Shown: positions 29,242 through 42,493, counted from the stretch's first letter. The stretch: 64,000 bases of DNA from Gracilariopsis chorda (GCA_003194525.1 NBIV01000148.1:62001-126000); one strand, 5' to 3'. Translations and numbers: made by a program. The notes: a model not told the origin generated them from the letters alone.

Positions 29242-31739
29242 GTATCCTTTCTCATTTCCGTAGAGCTGCCCATCTGTCCAAAGAAAGTGCTAAGGTAAGA
29301 ACAGAGAAACATCCACACGTGTAGATTGTAAAAAAACGCTGCTCTTTCCACGATGTACATGCCTGCCACCCTGCAGTTCATCAACAGTCAGCCTGAAAAG
29401 TCCATCAATTTCTAAATCAACCAAACTGCCTCCAGGCTATTCTATTTTGATCGCCTTGAAGTCAGATGCAACATTCTTATAATGAAGAGGTAGCGTTAAT
29501 CTTTTTCCCAGCCTCGAACAAGATCCAAGCTTCCTGATGACTCTTAATAACTCAATGGCAATTGATTTGCGAGTCGCTTTTGGTACAGCCAGTGGTGAGG
29601 ACAACGTACGTAAAACAAGACTTTTAGATTCGGCTTAGCACATGAGTACTAATAGGTGGTGGTCCCCCTAATATAGTAGCCGCGATCGTGGGAATCCTAA
29701 AAGGATATCCGCAAGCACCAAGCGGAGAGCGGGTTCACTGGGTGGAAGATTATCCTAAATGCGCTGCTATGGGACACGCTGCGTATCAGCGCCTTAGAAA
29801 CCACACCTAGAGGATGACGTAATAGTGTACCTGAAGGTGAGTATCACGAAGTTGAACCAGATGAACTAGAACGAGCCTCGAGGGTGCTTGGTTTATTTGC
29901 CTGGAGGTAGAGCTCCAGCAGCGCACCATATACAGCGCCGTGAGCTGACCTCAACAGACACTATCTACTGTACCCAATAAAAGTCTAAGTTAGGTTATTC
30001 TACATAATCGAATTACAGTCCGCTGGAACGATTCCTCTGGAGTGGTGTGCTACGTTGCACCAGTTAGAAAATACAGATACGCTGTTAGAGATCTTCCGTA
30101 ATAGCCCATCCTTAGTAGCGTCTATAGTGCCCACTGTACTACATAGCTCCCAAATGAATATGCATCGAAACCATCAATGTGGGTTCTACATCAGCCAGTA
30201 ATCTCTCAAGGTAGCTGGGCTGCAAAATGTTAACCCAGAACTCCAAACTTCCTAAGCCATAGCCAGATGTTTCACTTTCAGCTTCCAATACCTATACTAT
30301 CGGTTTGATAAGTTTGTGAAGATAGTGAAATGCATTTGAAGTTCGGGCAGGTTCCCAGAGCAACAGTTCTATAATTATATCATTGTGCATTGCCCGACGT
30401 CGTCCTCCATAAAGTGCGAGAGGCTTATGGTATGTGTATTCTAGAAGAGGTGCAAACCTCTGGTATAAAAAATCGAGCTGAATCTGGTTCTTGTCGTTGT
30501 TGATCAAATTGAATAAAGCCTTCAACATTTGCGAGAAATCTGCCGGATCAGTTGACTTCGCGGCATTTTAAAATTATTTCCTGCCTATTGTGGCCATATG
30601 CAGGTGCAGAAGAGGTTAATTTGTTGAGAAGAAACTGCCTCTGGCAAAAACTATTTTGAAAAGCTTGAGAAGTGCATTTGCCCGACTCCTTCGCGCATCG
30701 CTGTTCCAGCTGCCATCACTGGTATTCATTTCGAGTCCATGTATATTCTCAACAAGAACGTTGAGCAGGAATTCAGCAAACTACTTCGAAACACCATTGT
30801 TTGCCAGAAAATGTTGTGGAATACTGATTGCCGCGGGATTTTACACGATATAGTCAAATAGGTAGCCAATCCTAGACCCAAATAGGGCTCAGGAGCTTGG
30901 AGGGTCCAAAACAGTACAAATCTAAGCGAACAAAGTTAAGACCTCTTTCTCTTCAGCTACGGTAGCAGCATGAACATTAGGCGGCTTCAGGTCGTGAGAA
31001 TTCTCAATTATCAGCTTCTGGTTCCGATTGACTTGAGGAAGGTTTCCAGAATCGCTAGATGTTGATCCTGCTTCCTCCTCCCCCCATTTTCCTTTTCATT
31101 GCGAGCGTAAAGGTGAAAGCACTTTCGACCGCGCTACCAGCGTTGATACCATTTCAGACTCTTTCTCAAGTAGTCCCATTCGAACTCGAGAGCTTTTCGT
31201 TCCTGTAATATTAGATAACTTTGTTGCCATTTAATCTAGAAGAGGACTTTGCATGCTTCTCTGCTGGGCTGAGCGTCCTGTATGGGAACGATGAACCCGA
31301 ATGTTCATTGCAGACCAAATGAGAGTCTTCAACCCCAGTGTCTGAGTATTAAGCAATGAATTGAAATCTGATATCTCTTTGAGGGGATCGCCGAAGCGTA
31401 TTTCACATAGTCGCTGCCCACTTTCTATGGGATCTTCTTCGTCACAAAGTTGTTCTAATTCTTTCAGAAATCACGATACTTCTTTCCCGAGAGTAAGATA
31501 TTTTGAAACACTTGTTTCCCAGATCTTTACGAGCAATTCCCTGGCTGAAGTTCTCTGTGTTTGAAACAATAAAAGGTCTTATACAAGTGAATTTGGTTAG
31601 TACCACGATGTTTGGAGATGGTTAAAAGATGAAAAATGAGCAGTTAACGCTATTTTGGAGCGCGAGGAGATTTAGATTGAGGTGAAGGTGGGTGATTTTC
31701 ACAAATGTGCTCGTGCATGCTGACAAAGCGATAGTAACA
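29242..31739. other. Upstream continuation of the exportin-like gene, decayed
   Basis: The minus strand reads into the E1 junction in the frame used at 22499. A helical open stretch (30528-30292, LFNLINNDKNQIQLDFLYQRFAPLLEY) may belong to the same gene. Otherwise stops are frequent. A pyrimidine-rich stretch ending CAG on the minus strand just upstream of the last codons (near 29267) could be a 3' splice site. Confidence 0.3.
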
Positions 31740-32516
31740 TGTACAGCAACGCCCTTCACGGTGATTAATCGTGAAACACGCTCATACATGCCTGGTGATG
31801 AGCATTGGATTTAGCCACGTGTATGAGAAGTAATTCCCAAATGGTTTGGCCATGGCACACTTGAAATTGTGGTAACTAGACACTGGCGCTAGTAGTACGG
31901 ATAACACACGTGTACGTGTGCAGGCACCCCTTTTTAGGTATACTGTTGCCACTATTTATTTATTATTTAGTTATCTATTTACTTATCTATCTACATTAAT
32001 TAGTAATTACAGTGTACGGTTGACGGCCAGCACCCTACTTAGGTAGGTGAGCTCGGGCAGTCCTCATCAATAAACCTCGCAGAAACAAGTGTTCGGCTCT
32101 GACTCAGAAACAACCGGGCCACGATATCCTCCCTCAGAGAGTCGTCGCCTTGTGTAGGACTAGTCATTCACCTCGTGGCGCTTTCAACCACATTCATAGA
32201 CTTGTGTTTGTCTTTTTTCGTGTGTTTTGTTTCTTTTCGTTACCTTCTTCTACAGGTGGCACTCCTTGTGCTTACAGGTGAGCCGTTGCGCACTCCTCGT
32301 ACGAGTGACCACCCGTTCCGCACTATCACTGCTCTGCGTGTCTTCGGTCCTTTTCTAGGCCGTTCTTGCTCCTGTACTCTAGTCGTGAAGTGAGCCCCGG
32401 TTTACGCCCGGCTTGTGTGCTCATCACAGGTGATTCCGTCGCCGGGCCATCCTCTAAGGAGAGGGGGATTTCGAGCACTTTCTTGCTTCGTCTCCTTTTT
32501 GAGGTTTTGCACCACA
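31740..32516 (+). repeat. E2 5' LTR
   Basis: 777 bp, TG...CA. Contains an AT-rich TATTTATTTATT tract near 31950-31990 shared in style with the E3 and solo LTRs. Confidence 0.9.
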
Positions 32517-32517
32517 C

Positions 32518-32537
32518 TGGTCTCCCGACCTAGAATC
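32518..32537 (+). other. E2 primer-binding site
   Basis: TGGTCTCCCGACCTAGAATC one base after the LTR. The identical 20-mer starts the internal region of E3 (59615), while the LTRs of E2 and E3 differ strongly, so this site is under selection. tRNA not identified. Confidence 0.75.
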
Positions 32538-32759
32538 AATCTAGCGACTCGTTGGAGACTCAGCAATGTTTTGTGTTTCGATCCGACATCTCGTGGTTGG
32601 AGACAGAAGGTTTTATGAACTCTTGACCGTCTTAAGTGTTGTGGTTCCGAAATTGGAAGGGAATTTCTGGATTGAGTCTGTGACTCTAATTCAAGGTTAT
32701 TTTGTTTATTATTTCTCTGATTGTTCCCAGCATCTGATCGTTTTTAACATCTAGCAACG

Positions 32760-34680
32760 ATGGGCTCCGGCAAGAAGTCGAGTAAAGAATTCCGAGGTCC
32801 GTCGTGACAGAGGTCAGTAGATGGAGAGGTGCCTCCGCGATCGCGTTCAGTCCCCGCCCCAGCGGAGCGTATTGAACAGATACCTGGAAGCCAGAAACAA
32901 TCTCCCAAGTCCTCAGTGTCGCCAGTGGCTGGTCCTTCGATTGCTCAAATGATGGGACCCAAACCCACTGTTGTGGAGACTGATGCGCTCATTAGCGAAT
33001 TGGACGCACTGGTGAGAAACCTGGAGGCTCAAGCATCTGCTTTGCAGAGTTCTCACGCGGCCCTTGTTAGTGCGGTCAACGAACTGGGTATGAGGGTTGA
33101 TGCTGATCTCATTGGAGGTGTGTCTGAAGATCTACGTACTTTACAGAAGGATATGAACTCACTATTTGAAGTATTTCGTGGGTATCCAGGCTTGGTGACC
33201 GACATCGACACGAAATTCAATCGTGACATGGCCCGTCTTTCGACGCTGGACGCGACCATAGTGAATGTGGACAACGTCCTGGACAAGCTGGCTGAAGTAA
33301 CACAACATGCCCGCCATGGTGACGCCACGAAGAGACACTAAAAGAAGAGGGGTAAACATAACTACGATTCGTACTCGTCCGGATCGTCAGTCCATTCGGG
33401 AGATTCTTCGTCGGACTCATCGTCTGATGGTGGTCGCCATTCCTCGCGTTAGCGGAAATCATCAACCACCTTTGGTGAAGTTAGAGCCCGTTCGAAGGGA
33501 GGAAAGCACCCTGGCCTGAAGGATCTGAAGCGTACTAACCCTCTTTATAGGAAGCTTTTATCGTACCGGTACTACCGTATGGAAGACTCCTCGTTGGACC
33601 AAACACCCCGTGGAAACGGGCAGGTAAATGATTGCATCAAGAGGATGGCTTTGTCGTTTCGTAACCAGTTTTTCACTGGGACAGACCCCATACTTGTGTT
33701 GGGTTTCTTATCACTCTTCGTAGCGGAGGCTGATATCCTCGACATTAGTGAAGCACAGGCTTACAACGCCCTACCGTACTTTTTACGTGGACCAGCAGAA
33801 GATCAATTCAACTTCGTAAGAGGCTCTTCACGTGCCTCCGAAGGAGGGGTTACCTGTTTGCCCGAGGCCCTGAAATATTTGCTACGCTCGTATGCTATGA
33901 GAAATGCCATCCAAGAGGCTATCCTCGCGCTACGCGATACCACACAAATCCCGAAGGAGTGGAGACCGAATTCTCCGTACGGTTGAGTAAGGCCTTCCAC
34001 TGTTGTGCCAATTTTTACACCGCTAGCGAGCATTGCACGATGTTAATCGACGGATTAGATCAAGCTATGCGCACACTTGTTGCTCAAAGTCGTGAAAGGA
34101 AAAGGAGAACAACTTATCTCGAGTTGGTTCAATACGCAAAGGCGGAAGGAGATGCCCTGCGTGCTCCATGGATCAAATCTAGAGCACTCCACATCGAGGC
34201 TGCACCGTCTTCCATCTCTATGATGCCGCAGGATTACACTCTTCGTGAGTTTGATAATCTACACCTCGCACAGAAGGTCCTGGTTTCTATTACGACAACG
34301 GAGCTTTCGTCCACCTCGGACGCCTCGTATCAGACGGATACCCAGCTGCTTTATTCAGACATCCCCCGTGTGCGTGCTCCAGCAGTCCAATATGCTAACG
34401 GAAATCGTTACCAGAAGCCTGGATGGGTGGACCCCGGAATAGTGAAGTATACCAACCGAACTGTCGAGGTACCCTAAAGTTGATCTGCTACGTTTGCTAT
34501 GACCATGGTCATGTGGCCCCGAAGTGTACACTGGCATTGAGGGAACTGCCCAACGTCTTGGCTAATTACGAAGCTTGGACCCCGGAAGGGCAAGCATCGG
34601 TACCTGTCCAGTCGTACTGGGCACCAAAGCGGAATTTCCTAACCGGCTACCCACGCAGGCTCCGTCGACGAAGGTTATGA
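32760..34680 (+). pseudogene. E2 gag, broken
   Basis: Starts MGSGKKSSKE with an in-frame TGA at 32805-32807. A coiled-coil stretch (ELDALVRNLEAQASALQ) is followed by stops at 33339 and about 33453, a Ser/Asp-rich linker, then the capsid region from 33579 (RYYRMEDSSLDQTPRG, DILDISEAQAYNALPYFLRG) in the same frame. Frame changes occur near 33960 and 34450. A single CCHC knuckle, CYVCYDHGHVAPKC, lies at about 34488-34530. E3 carries the same order. Confidence 0.85.
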
Positions 34681-35029
34681 ACTCGTCCGCCATCATGGCG
34701 TCGAACCCCGCTGTGGCAGATAGTCTTGTGGCTGTTCCATAGATCTCCACCGAGGTGTCTGCTACGCAGGACGCCGTCTCTACCAGGACAAAGACCACTC
34801 AGGGAAACTGAGTGGGGGAGTCTCCTCCTTTGGAGGGGCGCCCGAGTTGAGGCCAAAGGCGCCCGAGGCGTCATAGCCTGGCTACCCGGTCCGCATCCTT
34901 TCGAGGAAAGTAGCCAGCTCGGGCTAGAATTCCGCCACCATTGATGTGTTGGGTCGCATGTGGATACGGTATAGGAACAAATGGGTTCCGGATCGAGTCA
35001 TGGTAGTGGCTAGTGGCTAAGCGAAAGTA
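34681..35029. other. E2 gag-protease linker
   Basis: About 350 bp between the knuckle and the protease that has no counterpart in E3. Frames are short; origin unknown. Confidence 0.4.
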
Positions 35030-38000
35030 CAAGGTGTTTGCTGACCTTGGCCTTTCCCCACAGTATATGGTGCGTCATCGGTCTATTTTGGATACAGGTG
35101 CCGGCCCTAACTTCATTATTGAATCTATGGTACCGCCGTAGGTGCGTTCACGTGTTCTTCATGGACCCGTCAGGGACGTCGCTGACGCTAACTTGAACCC
35201 TTTACGAACAGCAGGAATCGTCCAAATTGTCTTGCAGATAGGCAACTGCGTAGTGCCCCTGGAATTCATCGTCTGCAAGATGCTAGCTGCCCCTGTTGTT
35301 TTGGGATATGGCCTTTTTGTTCGATTCTCCAAGACTATTTGGCCGCGGTCACGAAATGTAGAAATGGAAAATGGCTTGGTTGTACTGATTGTTCGCCGCT
35401 TCTTGCCAGGAGCGTCATCCAAGTTAGTACCCTTGCCTGCCCCAGTGCAGGATTCATCACCTCCGAAGGAGTCACCGAAGTTTCGGGTTGCACGACCTGT
35501 TGCGACTCCTCCGGAATCCTGAGTACTGGTTGAGGTTACTGGCACTCCGCTTGTTTGGCGTGTGGTTCAGCCACTTGGCTCTCTCTATGAGAAGTATCAG
35601 CTCGCTTTGGCAAATGGATTTGTTCAGATCTCCAATGAACCCCATTCGGGTTCTCATTGCCGACTTCGTCACGAAACCCCAGTATCTGGTGAAGAACCAA
35701 GTCGTCGGTACCATCCTTCCCCATCCGATGGCACTCATCCCTACGAAGGTGTCCGCTGCAGACATGGTCGGGCCCGTTACCACCGCCAACGCTAGCAACG
35801 TACTTCCCCTTTAGAAGGGGGAAGAGACTGCTGTTGCAGTCGCTTCCTCGGAAGAGAAGCCTGAACACACAAAAGACTCGGAAGACAATACCATTTTAAT
35901 GAGTGAGAAAACGCTCGACCCTGCGAAAGAATTAGAGGATCTGGATCTCGGGCATGTGCCCGATTCACACCTCGAGAAAATTCCGAGAGATGTTCCGTGA
36001 GTTTACAACAATGTGGGTCTCTTGGAGAGGTCTCAACCACGGAACACCGGATTGATTTACTGCCAGACACGAGAACGATTGATCAACATCCTTTCAGAGC
36101 AGGCCTCAAGGCAAGGAAGGAAGAACAGTCCCAAGTGGAAACGATGTTCCGTGCAGGCGTGATTGGACCCACTCAGTGACGGTACGCATCCCCAGTTGTA
36201 CTGGCTCCAAAATCCGATGGGTGCTGGCGTTTCTGTATTCACTACCGTCGCCTTAACGGTGATACCGTGAAGGAAGTGTATCCAATACCCCGTATGGACA
36301 AGTACATCGACTCTCTTGGCGGGACAGAAGTGTTGTTGACGTTGGATGCAAACTGGGGTTACTGGCAAGTACCCATTAGACCGGAAGATCGTGGTAAAAA
36401 CGCCTTCGTCTGTCGTTCAGGACTATACCGCTTCAAGCGTATGCCCTTTATATTAAAGATTGCACCCGCTACTTTCAGCAAGCGCTGGATATCCTCCTAG
36501 CCAGTTTCAAATGGCGGAGATGCCTCGTCTATTTCGATGATATCATAATCTTCTCCAACAATTTGGATGGTCACCTCGAACATGTTCGGGAGATCATGGC
36601 CACGTTACGTGATGCTGGAACTACTCTCAAGTTGAGGAAGTGCAATTTCTTTACCAATTAGGTCCAGTTTTTGGGGCATGTGATCCGTCCCGGACATCTT
36701 TTCATCGAGCAAGCTCGCATAAAGTCCCTCAAGGAGGCCAAGCACCCCACAACGCAGACAGAGCTTCCTTCCTTTCTTGTACTATGCAACGTCTACTGAG
36801 GGTTTATTCCTGGCTTCCCATAGATCTCGGGACCTCTCAATGAACTTCTCAGAAAGGTACAACCGCCACAACTGGAACCCCTTGCTCCCGCGCAAGCGGA
36901 AGATTTCGACTCTTTAAAGGAGGCAGTTACTTCTGAACCGACTCTATCGTTGCCAAAGACTGGCTTACCTTACACCGCTGATACTAACTCTATTGAATAC
37001 CAGATCGGCTTTGCGTTGTTTCAAACTACACCCGATGGGAAACGCAAACCAACAGTTTATTGGTCGAGGACCCTGAACGTTCAAGAACGGAATTACTCTG
37101 TATCAGAGAAAGAATGTGTCGCCGTGGTATGGGCTCTGCGGTCACTGCGTTCATATCTTATGGGTACTCGTTTCACCGTTAACACGGACCACTCCGTGTT
37201 ACGCTGGTTGATGTCAATTACTGAGCCTTCAGAATTTTTGATGCGTTGGAGACTTCGACTAGCCGAATTCAATTACGATGTCACCTATAAGAAGGGAAGT
37301 TTGAACGTTCAGGCGGACTATCTTTCACGTTTGGGAACGGAAGGTGAGGCCTAAGCCATGGATGATGAAGATGAAGATATACCGTGCTTTCTGCTTGAGG
37401 ATGACGGAAACTATGACCTGATCTCAGACGATATCTGTGATGATATTCTTATCATAGACGGTGAGGATACGGAATCTAGCTCATTCTCCCCGGTTACGCC
37501 GGAGGAGATGGTACTAGAGCAGTTTGGAGACCCGTTTTGCACGAAAGTTCGCGCTCAACTGAATGGGAATGCAGACGTCCCATTCGTGGTTACCGCTCAA
37601 GGCTACTTGGTGCAAACAGCCCGTTCTTCCCCACAAATCGTATTTCCCCATACTTGCAGTCAATGATACTAAATTTGTCTCACTACACTAAGGTTGCTGT
37701 TCTCCCTGGTGCTGGGGCGTTATTCACGATGCTTCGTCGGGACTTTTACTGGCCCGCATTAGCAATCGACTGCTATTCTATTCTTAGAGGCTTGTGCGCA
37801 TTGTGCTCGAGAATGAGTTAAGTTCCGCAAGAATACGAAGTTGTTAACCCTTTTTCGGACACGGGCAACCCTTGAATTGGTTGCTATCGACATAGTAGGA
37901 TAATTCCTCCGGACATCCCGTGCAAATAAGTTTCTACTAGTCATTACGGATCGCTTCTCGAAGCTTATCCGGACTTTTCCGTTGAAGAAGATTACCGCCA

Positions 38001-38210
38001 AGAGCGTAGCCGAAGCCGTCGTCCGACACTGGGTACTCGTCTACGGTCAACCAGTTAGCTTATTATCCGATAACGGACCGCAATTCGCTGCGCGTTGGTT
38101 CCAGGACGTCTGTCGAATACGCGATAGGAAGAACTTATTCACAACGACGTATCACCCCCAATGTAATGGGAAAGTTAAACGGTTGAACCGAACAATTCTG
38201 TCCTAATTGC
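35030..38210 (+). pseudogene. E2 protease, RT, RNase H and integrase, broken
   Basis: Protease: LDTGAGPNFII near 35088-35120. RT: PIPRMDKYIDSLGG and LDANWGYWQVPIRPEDRGKNAFVCRSGLYRFKRMPF (36289-36453), then YFDDIIIFS near 36531. RNase H: DTNSIEYQIGFALFQ, NYSVSEKECVAVVWALR and NTDHSVLRWL (36950-37354). Integrase: degenerate zinc region with LCALCSR (37787-37810), LLSDNGPQF and TTYHPQCNGKVKRLN (near 38060-38180). The RT middle box reads RMPFILKIAPATF where E3 has RMPFGLTNAPATF. Multiple stops and shifts rule out function. Confidence 0.9.
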
Positions 38211-38344
38211 CTGCGTGCACTGTCGAACATCCACGTACGTGGGATCTTTACACTGATACGTTGACGTATGTGTATAACACGTAGGTACACAGAGTTACTG
38301 GTCTCTCAACGTTTAAGCTGGTACTCTCACGTTCTCCGCCGCCC

Positions 38345-40221
38345 GTGGCAGTCGAACCACAGCAGACGCTGGATAAGTACCCGTCACCGGCAAATCACTA
38401 CCTTCGATGGAAGAAGTGGCTTACCAATATGGTACCTGTCGCCAAAACGTACCTGGCGAGAGCTCAACTCACCTATAAGAGGAATTTTGACGCCATTCCC
38501 TCGTTAGAGAAAGGAAAAGTGGCTTTTGTCAGGAAAGAATACTACAACCCTGAGAAGGAGAAGCCAAACAAGCTATCGCCCATCGTTGATGGACCGTATC
38601 CAGTTGTTTCTGTAGAAAAGGACACAGTATTACTGGAAGTAAACGGAAACCACGAGCGCTTTTCTCGCGATCGCGTCGTCCAAGGACCCACACCCGATAC
38701 GGAGACTGTAGCAAACCGTGACACGCCAGAAGTAGCTATTGGAATTCTCTCAAAGAAGACAGAGACCGTTACCACGCCAACGGGTGTACCACACCCTTCG
38801 CAAGGACTGTCTGACCTCCCGATTTTATCGAACAACTCCGAGCCCTCGGAACCCAATCCGTTGGTTCGTTCTCGCCTTTTAGAACCTCTTACACTGTCTG
38901 CAGGCGTGCTTTCGCCTTCCCACGCCACTTCACCTAAGGAGGGAGAGGAGAGTGGTCGCTGTAGCGTGAAGTTAAAACCGGTGTCGCGACCGTCGCAGGA
39001 TACCCGTGATACACGGTTACTTAAAGTGAAATCGCCTTCTGGCTCCACCCAGAACGGCTTGACTGGAGATAAAATGGTTACCGGTTTACTGAAGCCACAG
39101 CCACGAGTTGACACTGTCAGGAAAGCTGCACCCACTGCAGAGGTTAGTTCTCTTGTCAACAAGGAATTCTTGCCAAAAACGGACAGTAATACACGACAGC
39201 TTACTAGAATTGGACACTCTGTCGAGGAAGGACCGTCGAACATGGTTTTAGATCTTCGTATTTGATAAGTAACCTCGGCAACGCCAGATCAAGCCCTGAT
39301 CGTCCCTACTCTGCAAGTGGACAATTACACAGGAGACCGGGTCAATAGTTCTGTGAATATACCGGAAACTCCGCCGAAATCTACCATCGCTCACGAGCCC
39401 CCGACAACTGCCAGTATGGGGTCTGAGAAAATTGTCACGGTGGACCCCAGTACAGTAAGTTCCCTCCCACAGGACGACCGTAAAACTGCTAAGAGAAAGA
39501 GTTTTCACCTTGAAGAGGATCAGGCTATTGGCGAAGCCACCCCACTCGTTGGAAGTTCATCAATTGCCCGTTTCAACGGCTCAGATCATCATGAGATGGA
39601 AAATGAGCCGAAACCTATCGTGAAACTAAGCCCTAAAGGGACGGATTACACTGCTGGTGCAGAGGAAACTGCAAATGGCACATCATGTGACCCGTGCCGT
39701 GTGCCACCCAGTGAGAGCTCTGCAACACTGACACGCGCCATTGCACCGGCACGCGCCATTGTTGTCGATACGCCTCCCCGCCACGAACAGTCACATCCAG
39801 ACGAGAGCACCCTCGCAAGCTCGCGGAACGCCCTTCTGGTTCTCAGAAACTGAGCTCACCTCCACCCCGGAGTGTTGCGCCAAAGACTACTAACAGGCCA
39901 ACAGTTTCGCCTGTGGCGGTGGATCAGCCCGTTATGGCCGCTCAATCATCGACGTTGTGGGCTGATAATACTGTGAAGCAGGTGACGAAGGGAGCCGCTA
40001 AGCGAGACATTTATCCGAAGGAGTTATTAATAGACCACATCGTTGGGTATCGTTAGAACCCAAATGGGGAAATTGAATACTGCGTTCGCTGGGTCGGTTA
40101 CCCGCCGTCCGCTGACACGGATGAACCGGTTGAACATTTGCCTCAATCCAAGTTGGTGCAGTACCACCGTCGTGAGCAGACCGGAATGCCAGAGAGCATC
40201 TACAACGCCCCTGTAGGGTAG
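38345..40221 (+). pseudogene. E2 integrase tail with chromodomain, broken
   Basis: Begins with the integrase C-terminal block KGKVAFVRKEYYNPEKEKPNKLSPIVDGPYPV, then a Ser/Thr/Pro-rich linker of over 400 residues (38700-39900). Near 40020-40160 comes a chromodomain-like segment: LLIDHIVGYR (stop) NPNGEIEYCVRWVGYPPS and DEPVEHLPQSKLVQYH. In chromoviruses this domain is thought to read histone marks and direct integration. The long low-complexity linker before it is unusual. Confidence 0.75.
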
Positions 40222-40534
40222 TTCACCGCTTCGATCGCGCGTTAGTCACCATCTGTTCGAAGACGAGGTGGAAGCTTATGAAGAGATGAATTTGAACCTC
40301 AGAAGGGAAAATTATGGTATGCCCCTTTGGAAGGGATGATGGAAACTCGAGAAGAGGAAGAAAGAATGAGCTCAGGAAAGAGAAGAAGGTGCGTCATGAA
40401 TATAAGAATACTACTTGAATAGAAGAAAGGAAGTGCCTTAAGACAAGAAGAAGAAGTAGAAGATAAAAATTGGCCTGGTGAGTCAGAGTATACTCCCGTG
40501 TATCGGTCATGGCCATCAAACGGATTTATAGGTT

Positions 40535-42493
40535 TCACCCCGCGAATCGGAGGTACAACAACCAAGCTATGTTGAGTATGCCACTCTCACGAGGAAGTTC
40601 CCCCGTTACCCTGTGGTCCAGGTGGGTTTCGGCCATGCGCCATCCACGCCAGCACGGCGTCTCGCATCTACATGAGGTTATCGCTCGCCTCGGAAGGACC
40701 AATCCCCAAGTCTGACAAGAACTGGGAGATGATCGCAGCATGGTTGGACCTGGTCCCATCACCATCAGTATTACCTCAGCACTTGGCACGGCTCCGCCGG
40801 CTGAACCACCACCGTGAGACGTACCACCAACATTTGGGACTTGAATCCGCATAGCCGGAGAAGGAACAGGCTTTGAAGGCATCGCTGGAACAGGTACTGA
40901 AAGCGTTGACACAGCGAAAGCTGGTTGACCCGCACTCTCTGGAAGAGGAACGCTCCCACCAACGGTCGCACCCACGCCCGTGTCTTCATCCATCATGGGA
41001 CCAGGCTACTCATGAGGATGATAGTAACCATCTGTCATGACGTAGCCCCGCGGATGACCGAGTGGAACCGCGCGTTCAGCGTCCCGCAACGCGGCTGCTT
41101 GCACTTTAGTGATAAAAGTTTGCTCCCACGGGTAGAAGAAAACGTAATCTCCTGCCAGCGGCGCACGGCACCCGGGTGAAGGGTTGGAGGGATTCGTACC
41201 CTGCTGCCTTCGAATTCATTGGATGGGCACTGCATTCCAGTGTACCTGGTCCATAGCATCCAACAAGGAGATTACTTCGTTTTGATTGCCACCACCACCT
41301 AAAATGACGGAAATATAAAGAGCACGGATACTGGTTCGAACGCTCGGAGGAAGAAACCACAGTCGGTACTGGTCGTATACTTCAAGTACAAGGAACGCCG
41401 CAGCGCAAGCTACCCACTCTGTGAGAACGACGGACCACCAGCCGGAAAACGGATTGTTGCACAGTCTACTACCGATGTAGGTGATGCTCGGTGGAAGCTC
41501 AATGTAGCAACCCTGGCATACTTCGTAAGTTGCCCAGATCCTGGGGAGAGGCACGTAACGACCACGCATATACTGCGGTCAGATGCGTTCGGCTTCAACG
41601 TTCTGATACGGAATCATGTGCCCAAATCGGTAGCGTGCTCGACGTTTGAAACGGATCGTCTGTAGAAAGGTGGACCACGGCAAGCGACGAAGGTACTTGA
41701 ACTCCGGACGGATGATGGGACAATCCCAGCACAGATACCTCCGGTTAACCTGAGCGACATGCCGACTGTTGGGGATACCTCTCAATCAGTCGGCTAAACG
41801 GTCTCCGTAACCAATATTGCCTTGAGTGCGGTAGAAAGCCACGTCGAACTGATACTCTCCCGGAGTCGGGTTCTACTAAAGCGTCTGACCCAGTCGTTGA
41901 TATGCTGAACGGGCCATGCCACTCTAGGTTTTTGCATCGTTCTCCCCTCGTTGGTGTACCATCGCATGTGCAGGCAGGGCTTTGCGGCTTCGCCAGTCGA
42001 AGCTGTATGCTACCCAAATATGGAGATGTCCCGGAAGCATTCCGATTCCATCAGCGTAATTCTCGAGCAAGTCTTCGTTTTGAGCCCCCGTTGGGTGAAA
42101 CCATGGCGCGCCGCGATATCGGGCAGGTTCAGCTCGTGGGTGCACGGACACTAACTCATCGTAGGATGGCCACGTACTCGCCATCGGTGCAGTGAACGGA
42201 GCGCTCAGAGTTGCTGACGACGCATTCGCGGCATTACCCGATTGATTCGGTTGGTTTGGCTGATTGGTCTGATTACCCTGTGAAAGGAGAGGCGCAGTCT
42301 GGAAGCCAGAAAAATAAGCGGTACTAGGAGCCTGGCTACCATTGCTGGGATTGTTGAAACTCATCGTCAGAAAACGCGCAGAAGAGAAAGAGCTCACAAG
42401 AGGTAGATGAGAAACGCCGAGGTTGTCGGTGATCGTAGGCAAAGCATTCGCTTTCGCGTGCTGTTTCCGAGAATGGGTTGAGTACCCGCTCAT
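40535..42493 (-). pseudogene. Antisense accessory gene of E2 (one frame, about 650 codons, stop-broken)
   Basis: Reading the minus strand from 42493 to the stop at 40535-40537, one frame is kept for 653 codons. It is interrupted only by stops: TAG 41924-41926, TAGTAG 41873-41878, TGA 41786-41788, 41579-41581 and 41216-41218, TAG 41006-41008. No frameshift is needed. An alternative start is the Met at 42364. The N-terminal part is Asn/Gln/Ser/Pro-rich (GNQTNQPNQPNQSG); the middle is Trp/Tyr/Arg-rich and looks folded (WPSYDELVSVHPRAEPARY, YLCWDCPIIRPEFKYLRRLPW, FSGWWSVVLTEWVACAAAFLVL); the C terminus is Val/Pro/Gly-rich. I recognise no family. It lies between the chromodomain and the polypurine tract, where other LTR elements may hold env-like or antisense genes. 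Confidence 0.6.

Noticed and set aside
38542..39243. Minus-strand ORF of 233 codons opposite the E2 integrase tail
   Set aside because: Mirror of the Ser/Thr/Pro-rich sense frame; low complexity, and the sense strand carries the integrase C-terminal block.
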